From Bradyrhizobium macuxiense (GTDB lineage: Bacteria; Pseudomonadota; Alphaproteobacteria; Rhizobiales; Xanthobacteraceae): a stretch of DNA of 64,000 nt. The notes beneath the pieces are model-generated. The model was not told the origin of the DNA and did not search any database. It was given only the letters and a program-made list of their open reading frames with translations. Location: contig NZ_VITY01000004.1 in NCBI RefSeq assembly GCF_007993935.1, positions 452,666 to 516,665 on the forward strand, written 5' to 3'. Each line of letters begins with the position of its first letter. Position 1 is the first letter of the stretch. Both the position numbers and the translations under genes were made by a program. Below, piece by piece: positions 46,404 to 54,713 of the stretch.

Positions 46404-46997
46404 GTGTCGAACCGTCCTGATGGAATCACGCCTTCGCAGACCGTCGGTCCCTATTTCAAATACGGCCTGACGCCGAATGGCGAGTATGAGTGGAATGACG
46501 CCTTCAGCAACAACCTGCTGACGCCGGATACATCGGGCGAGCGCATCCGCGTCGAAGGCAAGGTCTATGACGGCGATGGCGCCGTGATCCCGGACTGCAT
46601 GCTGGAGATCTGGCAGGCCGATAGCCAGGGCCGCTTCTCCGATCCGCAGGACAAGCGCGCATTGCCGAACTCGAGCTTCAAGGGCTTCGGCCGCTGCGGC
46701 ACCGACAAGAGCGGTGCTTATTCCTTCGACACCATCAAGCCCGGCGTGGTGCCGGACGCCGACGGCAAGCCGCAGGCGCCGCATATCCTGCTCGCGGTGT
46801 TCGCGCGCGGCATGCTGCTGCATCTCTACACCCGGATCTATTTCGACGACGAGACGGCCAACGCCGCTGATTCCACCCTCGCGCTGGTGCCGGCCGATCG
46901 CCGCGCGACCCTGATCGCGAAGAAGACAGGCGGCAACGCCTACACCTTCGACGTCCATCTGCAGGGCGACAACGAGACCGTGTTCTTCGACGTCTAG
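46404..46997 (+). CDS. pcaG: Protocatechuate 3,4-dioxygenase alpha subunit, copy 2
   Basis: A 197-residue alpha subunit starting GTG 46404, immediately after the pcaH stop with no spacer (copy 1 has one extra base). Apart from loss of Gln4 and one Gly/Ala change, it matches copy 1. Nucleotide identity ends at the stop codon; the flanks differ. A strong hairpin lies about 48 bases downstream, closing the operon. Confidence 0.93.
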   Translation: MSNRPDGITPSQTVGPYFKYGLTPNGEYEWNDAFSNNLLTPDTSGERIRVEGKVYDGDGAVIPDCMLEIWQADSQGRFSDPQDKRALPNSSFKGFGRCGTDKSGAYSFDTIKPGVVPDADGKPQAPHILLAVFARGMLLHLYTRIYFDDETANAADSTLALVPADRRATLIAKKTGGNAYTFDVHLQGDNETVFFDV

Positions 46998-47044
46998 CCG
47001 CCGCGCGCCGCAAGCTGCGCGCAAATCCAGCATTGAAGGAACGA

Positions 47045-47083
47045 CCGAAATCCGCTGCGCGCCTTCGCCGCAGCGGATTTCGG
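47045..47083 (+). terminator. Hairpin at the end of the nitrobenzoate-like operon
   Basis: CCGAAATCCGCTGCG and CGCAGCGGATTTCGG form a perfect 15-bp stem with a 9-base loop. No T-run follows, so Rho-linked termination or 3'-end protection is more likely than a simple intrinsic terminator. Confidence 0.6.
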
Positions 47084-47100
47084 TTGACCATGCGAATCTA

Positions 47101-47126
47101 GTTATATAACAACTAAGTTATATAAT
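47101..47126. promoter_or_regulatory. Two GTTATATAA(C/T) elements upstream of arsR-type gene
   Basis: A perfect palindrome GTTATATAAC (47101-47110) is followed at 16-base spacing by GTTATATAAT (47117-47126), just before the ArsR-type start at 47143. The AT-rich paired sites overlap the probable promoter and would suit autorepression. Confidence 0.55.
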
Positions 47127-47142
47127 CGATACGAGATCAAGC

Positions 47143-47466
47143 ATGGCCAACCTCGATGCCGCCTTTTCCGCGCTCGCCGACCCGACCCGCCGGGCGATCC
47201 TGGCGCGTCTCGCGCTGGGCGAAGCGACTGTCATGGAGCTGGTCGAGCCGTTCGAGCTGACCCAGCCCGCGATCTCCCGCCATCTCAAGGTGCTCGAGGG
47301 CGCCGGCCTGATCGTTCGGCGCGTCGAAGGCACCAAGCGGCCGTGCCGGCTGGCGCCGACGGCGGTTGCCGAGATCGATCAATGGCTCGGCATGCTGCGC
47401 CGCGCGCTGGAAACCAATTACGACCGGCTGGACGGAGTGCTGGCCGCCATGAAGCCTGAGAAGTGA
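47143..47466 (+). CDS. ArsR-family transcriptional regulator
   Basis: A 107-residue winged-helix regulator starting MANLDAAFSALADPTRRAILARLA. The recognition helix is TQPAISRHLKVLEGAGLI. It lacks the CxC metal motif of arsenic sensors, so it belongs to the non-metal group usually paired with SRPBCC (AHSA1) genes, as here with the next gene 10 bases downstream. Two palindromic boxes lie directly upstream and suggest autoregulation. Confidence 0.88.
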   Translation: MANLDAAFSALADPTRRAILARLALGEATVMELVEPFELTQPAISRHLKVLEGAGLIVRRVEGTKRPCRLAPTAVAEIDQWLGMLRRALETNYDRLDGVLAAMKPEK

Positions 47467-47476
47467 AAGGTGCCCT

Positions 47477-47941
47477 ATGAGTAAGTTGACGCTGAAGACC
47501 GAAGGCGACCGCTACATCGTCGTGACCAGGCGCTTCGTCGCGCCGCCCGAGGCGGTGTATCGCGCGCATACCGAGCCGGAGCTGTTGCAGAAGTGGCTGC
47601 TCGGCCCTGAGGGTTGGGCCATGCCGGTCTGCCTCAGCGAGCTCAGGCCCGGCGGCAAGATCCGCTACGAATGGACCGACGGCAAGGGCGGCGGCTTTCA
47701 CCTCACCGGCGAATATCTCGAACTCGAACCGTTCAGCCGCATCGTGCATGTCGAGCGCATGCATCTGCCGGATCCGACGCCGGACAATCGTGTCGAGACC
47801 CGCTTCGCGCCTGATGGTGATGGCACCCTCATGACCATGCGGATGGCGCTGCCCGATGCCGAGACGCGTGCGGCGATGCTCGCGACCGGCATGGAGCACG
47901 GCATGGAAGACAGCTATGCTCGGCTCGACCGCATGAGCTGA
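47477..47941 (+). CDS. SRPBCC (AHSA1-type) domain protein
   Basis: A 154-residue START/Bet v1-like protein of the AHSA1 group, which binds hydrophobic ligands. Signature segments are VTRRFVAPPEAVYRAHTEPELLQKW and FHLTGEYLELEPFSRIVHVERM. It follows the ArsR-type gene in a common two-gene arrangement whose biological role is not established. The start ATG 47477 has AAAGGTG upstream. Confidence 0.87.
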   Translation: MSKLTLKTEGDRYIVVTRRFVAPPEAVYRAHTEPELLQKWLLGPEGWAMPVCLSELRPGGKIRYEWTDGKGGGFHLTGEYLELEPFSRIVHVERMHLPDPTPDNRVETRFAPDGDGTLMTMRMALPDAETRAAMLATGMEHGMEDSYARLDRMS

Positions 47942-47962
47942 GCACTGCCGATGTGAGGGACA

Positions 47963-48817
47963 ATGCGCGATCGTTTCCTGACCGGTCTGATCGGGTATCC
48001 GATCGCGCATTCGGCGGCGCCTGCAATGCACGAGCAGGCCGCCGCCGCGCTCGGCGTCCGTTGCCACTATCAGCTCATCGAGGTGAAGGGCGCCGGGCAC
48101 GACGATCTGCGCGCGATGGTCGATGGCATCCGGCGACTCGGCTTCGCCGGCGTCAACGTCACTTTTCCCTACAAGGAAGCGGTGGTCGACCTGCTCGATG
48201 ACCTCGCGCCGGATGCGCGCGCGATCGGCGCGGTCAACACCATCGTCGTCGATGGCGCGCGTCTCGTCGGGCACAACACCGATGCCACGGGCTTTGCGCG
48301 TGCGATCGAACCCTTACTCGCCAGCGCGCCGCGCGGCCCGATCGCGCTGATCGGTTCCGGCGGCGTCGGCAAGGCGATCGCGTTCGCGCTGGCGATCCTC
48401 GGCGTCGGCGAACTGCGCATCTTCGACAGTGATGGCGCCAAGGTCGCGCGGCTGGCCGGCCAGTTGGCCGACCGTCATGCGGCTCGTGGCGTCGCCAGCG
48501 TCGAGGCCGCGCTCGATGGCGCGACTGGCGTCGTCAACGCAACGCCGGTCGGCATGCTGCCGAACCGCGACAGTCCCGTGCCGGACAGCCTGTTGCATCC
48601 GTCGATGTGGGTCGCCGACGCCGTCTATACGCCGCTCTGGACGCCGCTCCTGTTGGCGGCCAAGGCCAAGCGCGCCAAAGTCCTGACCGGGCGCGATCTC
48701 GCGATCTACGCAGCAGCCGACGCATTCGAATTGTTCACGAGCATGATGCCTTCGACGGACGTCATGGCAAATGCGTTCGACGCCGTGATGGCCGCACGCT
48801 ACTCTCGGCCCGCCTGA
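47963..48817 (+). CDS. Shikimate/quinate dehydrogenase-like protein
   Basis: A 284-residue AroE-fold NAD(P)-dependent dehydrogenase. The substrate-binding start is IGYPIAHSAAP: the canonical second Ser (SxS) is replaced by Ala at 18-19. The catalytic Lys71 (TFPYKE) and Asp107 (NTDATGF) are kept, as is the GSGGVGKA nucleotide loop. The Ser change and the position beside protocatechuate genes suggest a catabolic enzyme, for example quinate or shikimate oxidation toward protocatechuate, rather than the biosynthetic AroE. It precedes the Gfo/Idh gene by 16 bases. Confidence 0.75.
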   Translation: MRDRFLTGLIGYPIAHSAAPAMHEQAAAALGVRCHYQLIEVKGAGHDDLRAMVDGIRRLGFAGVNVTFPYKEAVVDLLDDLAPDARAIGAVNTIVVDGARLVGHNTDATGFARAIEPLLASAPRGPIALIGSGGVGKAIAFALAILGVGELRIFDSDGAKVARLAGQLADRHAARGVASVEAALDGATGVVNATPVGMLPNRDSPVPDSLLHPSMWVADAVYTPLWTPLLLAAKAKRAKVLTGRDLAIYAAADAFELFTSMMPSTDVMANAFDAVMAARYSRPA

Positions 48818-48833
48818 AGGGCGGAGACATATA

Positions 48834-50003
48834 ATGACAAAAATCAGGATCGGTCTGGCCGGCTGTGGCTTCGTGTCGGAGCTGCACATGGTTGCGTACC
48901 GGCGCGTCTATGGCGTCGATGTCGAGGTGAGGGCGGTCGCGGCGCGCGGCGATCATGTCGTCGAGTTCGCGCGCAAGCACGGGATCCCGAATGCCTATCG
49001 CAGCTTTGCCGAGCTGGTCGCCGACCGCGAGCTCGACGTCATCGACGTCTGCACGCCGCCGAACCTGCATGCCACGATGATCGTCGAGGCCATGCAGGCC
49101 GGCAAGCACGTGATCTGCGAAAAGCCGTTCAGCGGCTATTTCGGCCGCGACGGCGACAGGGCGCCGATCGGAAAGTCTGTGCCGAAGGCGCTGATGTACC
49201 AGCGCGTGATGGAGGAAATGGAGGCGACCCGCACCGCGATCGAGCGGACAGGAAAACTCTTCATGTATGCCGAGGATTGGATCTACGCGCCCGCCGTGAC
49301 CAAGACCGCGGAGATCATCCGCGCGACGCGCGACAAGATCCTGTTCATGAAGGGCGAGGAGAGCCATTCCGGCTCGCATGCGGCGCATGCCGCAGAGTGG
49401 GCGATGACCGGCGGCGGCTCGCTGATCCGGATGGGCTGCCATCCGCTGTCGGCCGTGCTCTATCTCAAGCAGGTCGAGGCCAAGGCCCGCGGCGAGACTA
49501 TCACGGTCGCAAGCGTCACCTGCGATGTCGGCAACGTCACGGCCTGCCTAAAGCCTGAGGAGCGCGCCTACATCAAGGCCAATCCGGTCGATGTCGAGGA
49601 TTGGGGCACGCTGACCGCGACCTTCTCCGACGGCACCAAGGCGACGGTGTTCTCCGGCGACATGATCATGGGCGGCGTGCGTAATCTGATCGAGACCTAT
49701 ACGAGCGGCGGCTCGCTGTTCGCCAACATCACGCCGAACACGCATCTGACCAGCTACCAGACCTCAGAGGAGAAGCTCGCCTCGGTCTACATCACCGAGA
49801 AGGTCGATCGCAAAACCGGCTGGCAATATGTCTGCCTGGAGGAGGAATGGACCCGCGGCTATCTGCAGGAGATCCAGGACTTCATGGAATGCGTCGCGAC
49901 CGGCCGGCAACCGCTCGCCGATCTCGCGCTGGCGTATGAGACGACCAAGGTGAACTACGCCGGCTATTGGGCGGCGGATGAGGGGCGGCGGGTGGTTTTG
50001 TGA
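48834..50003 (+). CDS. Gfo/Idh/MocA family oxidoreductase
   Basis: A 389-residue NAD(P)-dependent oxidoreductase. The Rossmann loop is IGLAGCGFVSELH, and the family motif EKPFS is at about residue 99 (VICEKPFSG). An insert rich in charged residues (about 104-135) follows, which is unusual for short members. It is paired with the AroE-like gene. Sugars, inositols and quinate-like cyclic polyols are typical substrates; which is used here is unknown. Confidence 0.85.
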   Translation: MTKIRIGLAGCGFVSELHMVAYRRVYGVDVEVRAVAARGDHVVEFARKHGIPNAYRSFAELVADRELDVIDVCTPPNLHATMIVEAMQAGKHVICEKPFSGYFGRDGDRAPIGKSVPKALMYQRVMEEMEATRTAIERTGKLFMYAEDWIYAPAVTKTAEIIRATRDKILFMKGEESHSGSHAAHAAEWAMTGGGSLIRMGCHPLSAVLYLKQVEAKARGETITVASVTCDVGNVTACLKPEERAYIKANPVDVEDWGTLTATFSDGTKATVFSGDMIMGGVRNLIETYTSGGSLFANITPNTHLTSYQTSEEKLASVYITEKVDRKTGWQYVCLEEEWTRGYLQEIQDFMECVATGRQPLADLALAYETTKVNYAGYWAADEGRRVVL

Positions 50004-50052
50004 GCGCGGTGCGCTGGTCGCTGTGATCACTCTTGTCCATGCGCATTCAGAC

Positions 50053-50162
50053 CCGTCATCCTGAGGTGCGAGCGGAGCGAGCCTCGAAGGATGAATCGGC
50101 CCGACTGGTGGCCGTCGACCCTTCGAGACGCGCGCGAGTGCGCGCTCCTCAGCGTGACGGGG
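50053..50162. repeat. Dispersed palindrome, CGTCATCCTGAGGTGCG type
   Basis: CCGTCATCCTGAGGTGCGAG and CTCGAAGGATGAA are mirrored by GACCCTTCGAGACG and GCGCTCCTCAGCGTGACGG. It is the same family as 19000 and 27877. It fills most of the convergent gap between the Gfo/Idh and binding protein genes. Confidence 0.82.
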
Positions 50163-50197
50163 ATAGTTCCTAACAAGCCGCAACAGGAATCGAGACC

Positions 50198-51508
50198 CTA
50201 AGCCCCGTACACCGATCCTTTCGGCAGCGGGAACACCGGGTCCTGCGTCCTTATATTCGTCGGCCACACCACGGTGATGCGCTCGCCGGCGTTCTGCATC
50301 ACGACCGGCGTCGAGCGCTCGTTCTGGCCGGACATCGGTGTGCCCGGCGGATAGAATTTTACGCCATAGCCCTGGATGGTGCCGCCCGGCGGGATGTCGA
50401 CGTCGAGCGCCGCCTTGCGGATCGCCTCGGGATCGAAGCCGCCATATTTCTCCTTGGCGACCGGCAGCACATTGTTGAGCAGGATCCACGTCTGGTTGAA
50501 GCCCATCGAGCAGTGCGGCGGCACTTCGGTGGCGCTGGTCTTCTCGCGGTAGCGCGCGACCATGGTCTTGGTGAGGTCGCCGACCCCTGGCGCCAGCTTG
50601 GCGGGATCGAGCAGCTGTGCCGGAACCGGATCGATGTTGCAGAAATTGTCGATGTCGGCGCCGAAGGTCGCGCGCAGCTTGTCGAGCTGGCTGTAGCCGG
50701 CGCCGGCGCCGAACAGCATCTTGAACTTCAGCCCGCTTTCGCGCGCCTGGCGCAGGAACAGCGTGATGTCGGGGTTGTAGCCGGCATGCGAGATGATGTC
50801 GGCCTTGGCCCGCTTCAGCTTGGTCACCAGCACCGAGAGGTCGGGCGCGGAGGCCGAATAGCCTTCCTTGAGCACGACCTGCAGCCCGGCCTCCTTCGCG
50901 AACATCTCGTCGGCGGCGGCGACACCGACGCCGTAGGGACCGTCCTCATGGATCAGCGCCACCTTGACGTCCTTCGGCTCCATGCCGAGCTTCGCCTTGG
51001 CGTGCTCGCCGAGGAAGCCGCCGAAGGCCTGGCCGTATTGGTCGGAATGGATCTGCGCGCGGAACACGTATTGCAGGTTCTTGTCCTTGAACACGGCGGT
51101 CGAGACCGCGGTCGTGATCCAGAGGATGCGCTTCTGCTGCTCGACCTTGGCGGCGAGCGGCACCGCGTGCGAGCTTGCGAACACGCCGTTGAGGATGTCG
51201 ACCTTCTCCTGGTCGATCAGGCGATTGGCCTCGTTGATCGCGACATCAGGCTTGCTCTGGGAATCGACGTTGACCGGCGCGATCTTGTACTTGCCACTGA
51301 TGCCGCCCTTCTCGTTGACGAGATCGATCGCGATCTGCGTGCCGATCGAGGAGGCGACCGAGCCGCCGGCGGCGAACGGGCCGGTCAGGTCGTAGATCAC
51401 GCCGATCCGGATCGTCTCGGCCTGCGCCTGCGCGCGTGTCCAATCGAAGCTGAAAGCAGCGGCGGCAGCCGCTGAAGTCTTCAGCAGCGTCCTGCGTGAA
51501 GTCGGCAT
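50198..51508 (-). CDS. LivK-type ABC substrate-binding protein with Tat-like signal
   Basis: A 436-residue type-1 periplasmic binding protein. The N-terminus MPTSRRTLLKTSAAAAAAFS has a twin-arginine pattern, unlike the Sec-type signals of the other binding proteins in the window; the mature part begins ETIRIGVIYDLTGPFAAGG. It is a single gene with no transporter partners adjacent. By position it may serve quinate/aromatic uptake, but that is a guess. Confidence 0.85.
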   Translation of the reverse strand: MPTSRRTLLKTSAAAAAAFSFDWTRAQAQAETIRIGVIYDLTGPFAAGGSVASSIGTQIAIDLVNEKGGISGKYKIAPVNVDSQSKPDVAINEANRLIDQEKVDILNGVFASSHAVPLAAKVEQQKRILWITTAVSTAVFKDKNLQYVFRAQIHSDQYGQAFGGFLGEHAKAKLGMEPKDVKVALIHEDGPYGVGVAAADEMFAKEAGLQVVLKEGYSASAPDLSVLVTKLKRAKADIISHAGYNPDITLFLRQARESGLKFKMLFGAGAGYSQLDKLRATFGADIDNFCNIDPVPAQLLDPAKLAPGVGDLTKTMVARYREKTSATEVPPHCSMGFNQTWILLNNVLPVAKEKYGGFDPEAIRKAALDVDIPPGGTIQGYGVKFYPPGTPMSGQNERSTPVVMQNAGERITVVWPTNIRTQDPVFPLPKGSVYGA

Positions 51509-51642
51509 CGCGTCCTCCCCTGAAACCGTCAGTTGTGTGACGGGTATTTATTTTTTGGGGAGTATTGGGAGGCGATGTCGGAAAGTCAACGCGATTGCGG
51601 GCGCAGTGTCTCGCGCTTTGGTCGAGGTCGGCCCCCTCCCTG

Positions 51643-51765
51643 CGTCGTCCCGGCGAAGGCCGGGACCCATTACCCCAAATGCAAATTGTTGCGCGACGCC
51701 GGGGCCGCAATCCCTCTTACAACACGACCCTGTGGTTATGGGTCCCGGCCTTCGCCGGGACGACG
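51643..51765. repeat. Dispersed palindrome, GTCGTCCCGGCGAAGGCCGGG type
   Basis: CGTCGTCCCGGCGAAGGCC and GGGACCCATTACC are mirrored by TGGTTATGGGTCCCGGCC and TTCGCCGGGACGACG. It is the CCGG variant of the family at 20745, 55865 and 58832. The rest of the 51509-51786 gap holds no gene. Confidence 0.82.
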
Positions 51766-51786
51766 ATGGTGGTGGACTGCGTGAAC

Positions 51787-53343
51787 CTACTCCATCACCG
51801 CGGCGTGGTCCGGCGGTGCCGATTGCGAGCGCAGTGCGGCCTTGGTCGAGCCGATCATCAGCGCGAGCGGGATCGAGACCAGGATGAACAGCATCACCAG
51901 CTGATAGTCGTGCGAGAACGCGATGATCTGCGACTGCGCCGCCACCATCCGGTCGGCCATCGCGCGGCCGGCGTCGGTGTTGAGGTTGATCATGCCGGCG
52001 ACGTCGGGCATCTGCAGCGCGTGGTTGAACGGATTGATCTGCTCCGACAGCTTCGCGTAGATCCGCCGTCCGCCTTCGGTGAGCTGCGCGATCACGATCG
52101 AGATGCCGACCGAGCTCGCGACGTTGCGCAGCAGCGTCAGCATCGAGGTGCCGTCGGTGCGCAGATGATTGGGCAGCGTCAGGAACGCCACCGTCGACAG
52201 CGGCACGAACACGAGGCCGAAGCCGAAACCCTGGATCACGCTGACCACGATGATCTCGTTGGCCTGGGTCATGTCGGTCCAGCCGGTCATCTGGAACAAC
52301 GAGGCCGCGGTCAGCGCGAGGCCGGAGATGATCAGCGTGCGCGCCTCGATATAGCGCATCAGGCGGCCGACCAGCATCATCGCGACGAAGGTGCCGAAGC
52401 CGCGGCTCGCCAGCAGCAGGCCCGCGGTGATGATCGGATAGCCGACCACGTTCTGCAAGTAAGGCGAGGACAGCGCCATCGTCGAGTACAGCACGAGGCC
52501 CATCACCGTCATGAACACGCAGCCGCCGAGGAAGTTCTTGTCCTTGAACAGCGCGAACTGGATGAACGGCCGGCTGGTGGTCAGCGAATGGGCGAAGAAA
52601 TAATAGAAGCCGATCGCCGAGACGATGAATTCGACCATGATCTCGTTGGATTCCAGCCAGCCGAGCTGCTCGCCGCGGTCGAGCGCGAGCTGCAGCGAAC
52701 CGATCGCGACCGCGAGCGCGCCGAAGCCGAACCAGTCGAAGCGCAGATTGAGGTCCTGCTTGGTCTCGTCCATGAACACCGCAAGGCCGAGCACGGTGAT
52801 CGCGCCGAACGGCAGATTGACGAAGAACACCCAGTGCCAGGAATAGGTCTCGGTCAGCCAGGCGCCGAGCGACGGGCCCATGATCGGGCCCATCATCACG
52901 CCCATGCCCCAGATCGACATCGCCTTGGCGCGCTCATGCAGCGCGTAGGAATCCAGCATGACGGCTTGCGACAGCGGCACCAGCGCCGCGCCGAACACGC
53001 CCTGCAACAGGCGGAACAGCACCATCTGGTTGATGTCCTGCGCGAGGCCGCACAGCACCGAGGCGATGGTGAAGCCGGCCGAGCAGATGATGAAGATGCG
53101 CTTGCGGCCATAGCGGTTGGCGATCCAGCCGACCGGCGCGGTCATGATCGCGGCCGCAACGATGTAGGAGGTCAGCACCCAGTTGATCTGGTCCTGCGAG
53201 GCCGACAGCGAGCCCTGCATATAGGGCAGCGCGACGTTGGCGATCGTGGTGTCGAGCGCCTGCATGATCGTCGCGGTCATCGCGCAGATCGTCACCATGT
53301 TCCGGCGCATGCCGGGCACGGCGGATGGTGACGGTGCATTCAT
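51787..53343 (-). CDS. DHA2-family MFS multidrug exporter (EmrB-like)
   Basis: A 518-residue transporter with 14 hydrophobic helices. Family motifs include VNLPFGAITVLG after helix 6 and PLSQAVMLDSY near helix 4. It follows the EmrA-like adaptor gene on the same strand, separated by 194 bases that contain a repeat. With the adaptor and an outer-membrane channel encoded elsewhere it would pump drugs or aromatic acids out. Start ATG 53343 gives MNAPSPSAVPGMRR. Confidence 0.9.
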   Translation of the reverse strand: MNAPSPSAVPGMRRNMVTICAMTATIMQALDTTIANVALPYMQGSLSASQDQINWVLTSYIVAAAIMTAPVGWIANRYGRKRIFIICSAGFTIASVLCGLAQDINQMVLFRLLQGVFGAALVPLSQAVMLDSYALHERAKAMSIWGMGVMMGPIMGPSLGAWLTETYSWHWVFFVNLPFGAITVLGLAVFMDETKQDLNLRFDWFGFGALAVAIGSLQLALDRGEQLGWLESNEIMVEFIVSAIGFYYFFAHSLTTSRPFIQFALFKDKNFLGGCVFMTVMGLVLYSTMALSSPYLQNVVGYPIITAGLLLASRGFGTFVAMMLVGRLMRYIEARTLIISGLALTAASLFQMTGWTDMTQANEIIVVSVIQGFGFGLVFVPLSTVAFLTLPNHLRTDGTSMLTLLRNVASSVGISIVIAQLTEGGRRIYAKLSEQINPFNHALQMPDVAGMINLNTDAGRAMADRMVAAQSQIIAFSHDYQLVMLFILVSIPLALMIGSTKAALRSQSAPPDHAAVME

Positions 53344-53379
53344 TCAGTTCAGTCCTGTTCGCCGATTGCAGCGGGAATC

Positions 53380-53509
53380 ACCTCTCCCCGTCGGGGAGAG
53401 GTCGCGCCGAAGGCGCGGGTGAGGGGATCAGGTCCCACGAGAGAGCGTAACCCCTCACCCGGATTGCATCTGACGATGCAATCCGACCTCTCCCACAAGG
53501 GGAGAGGTG
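53380..53509. repeat. Dispersed palindrome, CCTCTCCCCGTCGGGGAGAGG type
   Basis: The left arm CCTCTCCCCGTCGGGGAGAG with GTGAGGGG is mirrored by CCCCTCACCCGG and CCTCTCCCACAAGGGGAGAG. Inside is a perfect hairpin GGATTGCATC-TGAC-GATGCAATCC at 53461-53484. It lies inside the efflux operon between adaptor and pump genes, so transcription must read through it. Confidence 0.82.
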
Positions 53510-53537
53510 GTGCGCTGGGCTTCGATCTTGCTCCATC

Positions 53538-54713
53538 TCAGTCCTCGTGGTCCGGGTGCGCCGAGGCCGAACCCAGCCCGAGCAGGCCGGCCAGCGTGCG
53601 GCGGTGGTTGGTGTCGATCGTCGCGTAGACGCTCATGCCGGCCTTCAGCTTCTTCACGAACGGATCGTTCTCGTCGAAATAGATCCGCACCGGGACGCGC
53701 TGCACCACTTTGACGAAATTGCCGGTGGCGTTCTGCGGCGGCAGGATTGCGAACTGCGCGCCGGTGCCCGGCGACAGCGAGCCGACCTTGCCCTTGAATT
53801 CGTGGTTCGGGAACGCGTCGACGTCGAGCGTCACCGGCTGGCCGACCGCGACATAGGTGAAGTCGCTTTCCTTCGGATTGGCGTCGACCCAGGGATGGTC
53901 GACGTCGATCACCGAGAACACCGGCGCGCCCGCGTTGACGAAGCGGCCGAGCTGGATCTGGTCGACCTGGGTCGCGACGCCATCCATCGGCGCCCGGAGC
54001 ACGGTGTGATCGAGATTGCGCTGCGCGTCGTCGAGCTTCGCCTTGGCCTGGGCGTAGGGCGGGAATTTCTCGATCGGCAGCTCGACATCGCCGAGCAGCT
54101 GCGTCTTGTCCTTGGAGATCTGCTGCTTGATGTATTGCGCGAGGCTCTCGGCTGTCACTTGCGCGTTGGCCGCATTGTCGAGGTCGAGCTGCGAGCCGAA
54201 ATTCTGCTTGGCGAGCGTCGATTTGCGGTCGACGTCGCGCTTCTTCAATTCGATGCTCTGCTGGGCGAATTCCAGCATCCTGGTGTTGATCTTGATGTTG
54301 TCGACCAGGTTGTCATAGGTGGTCCGGGTCTGGTCGAGCGCCGCCTTGGCCTGGTCGACCGCGAGGCGGAACGGCACCGGGTCGATCTCGAACAGCTCGT
54401 CGCCCTTCTTGACGTGCTGGCCTTCTTTCACGACGATCTTGTCGATCTTGCCGGAGATCTCCGGCGTGATCAGCACCTTCTGTGCGCCGACATAGGCGTC
54501 GTCGGTGCCGACATAGCGGCCGCCATTGAGATAGAACACGCCGCCGGCGATCACAGCCACGATCGGCAGCACGACGAGCAGCAGCACGCGGCGATAGCGC
54601 CGCAGCCCGGCCATCAGGCGACGGCGCGGCGCGCGGCTGGCCTTGCCGGCCGGCGCCGATACGCCCGGATTGCTCTTCTGCTCGGGGGCGAGTTTGAGGA
54701 CGGGTTCAGCCAT
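53538..54713 (-). CDS. HlyD/EmrA-family efflux adaptor
   Basis: A 391-residue membrane-fusion protein with one N-terminal helix (about 45-65; VLLLVVLPIVAVIAGGVFYL), a coiled-coil hairpin in the middle (about 120-210) and lipoyl/beta-barrel domains (GRYVGTDDAYVGAQKVLITPEISGKI-type segments). It links the EmrB-like pump to an outer channel. ATG 54713 overlaps the MarR-type gene by 8 bases and has GGAAAGGAAC upstream. Confidence 0.9.
   Translation of the reverse strand: MAEPVLKLAPEQKSNPGVSAPAGKASRAPRRRLMAGLRRYRRVLLLVVLPIVAVIAGGVFYLNGGRYVGTDDAYVGAQKVLITPEISGKIDKIVVKEGQHVKKGDELFEIDPVPFRLAVDQAKAALDQTRTTYDNLVDNIKINTRMLEFAQQSIELKKRDVDRKSTLAKQNFGSQLDLDNAANAQVTAESLAQYIKQQISKDKTQLLGDVELPIEKFPPYAQAKAKLDDAQRNLDHTVLRAPMDGVATQVDQIQLGRFVNAGAPVFSVIDVDHPWVDANPKESDFTYVAVGQPVTLDVDAFPNHEFKGKVGSLSPGTGAQFAILPPQNATGNFVKVVQRVPVRIYFDENDPFVKKLKAGMSVYATIDTNHRRTLAGLLGLGSASAHPDHED

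Noticed and set aside
51565..53331. 588-codon plus-strand frame opposite the EmrB-like gene
   Set aside because: Its product is Arg/His/Asp-rich with no family pattern; the minus strand has a clear 14-helix transporter.
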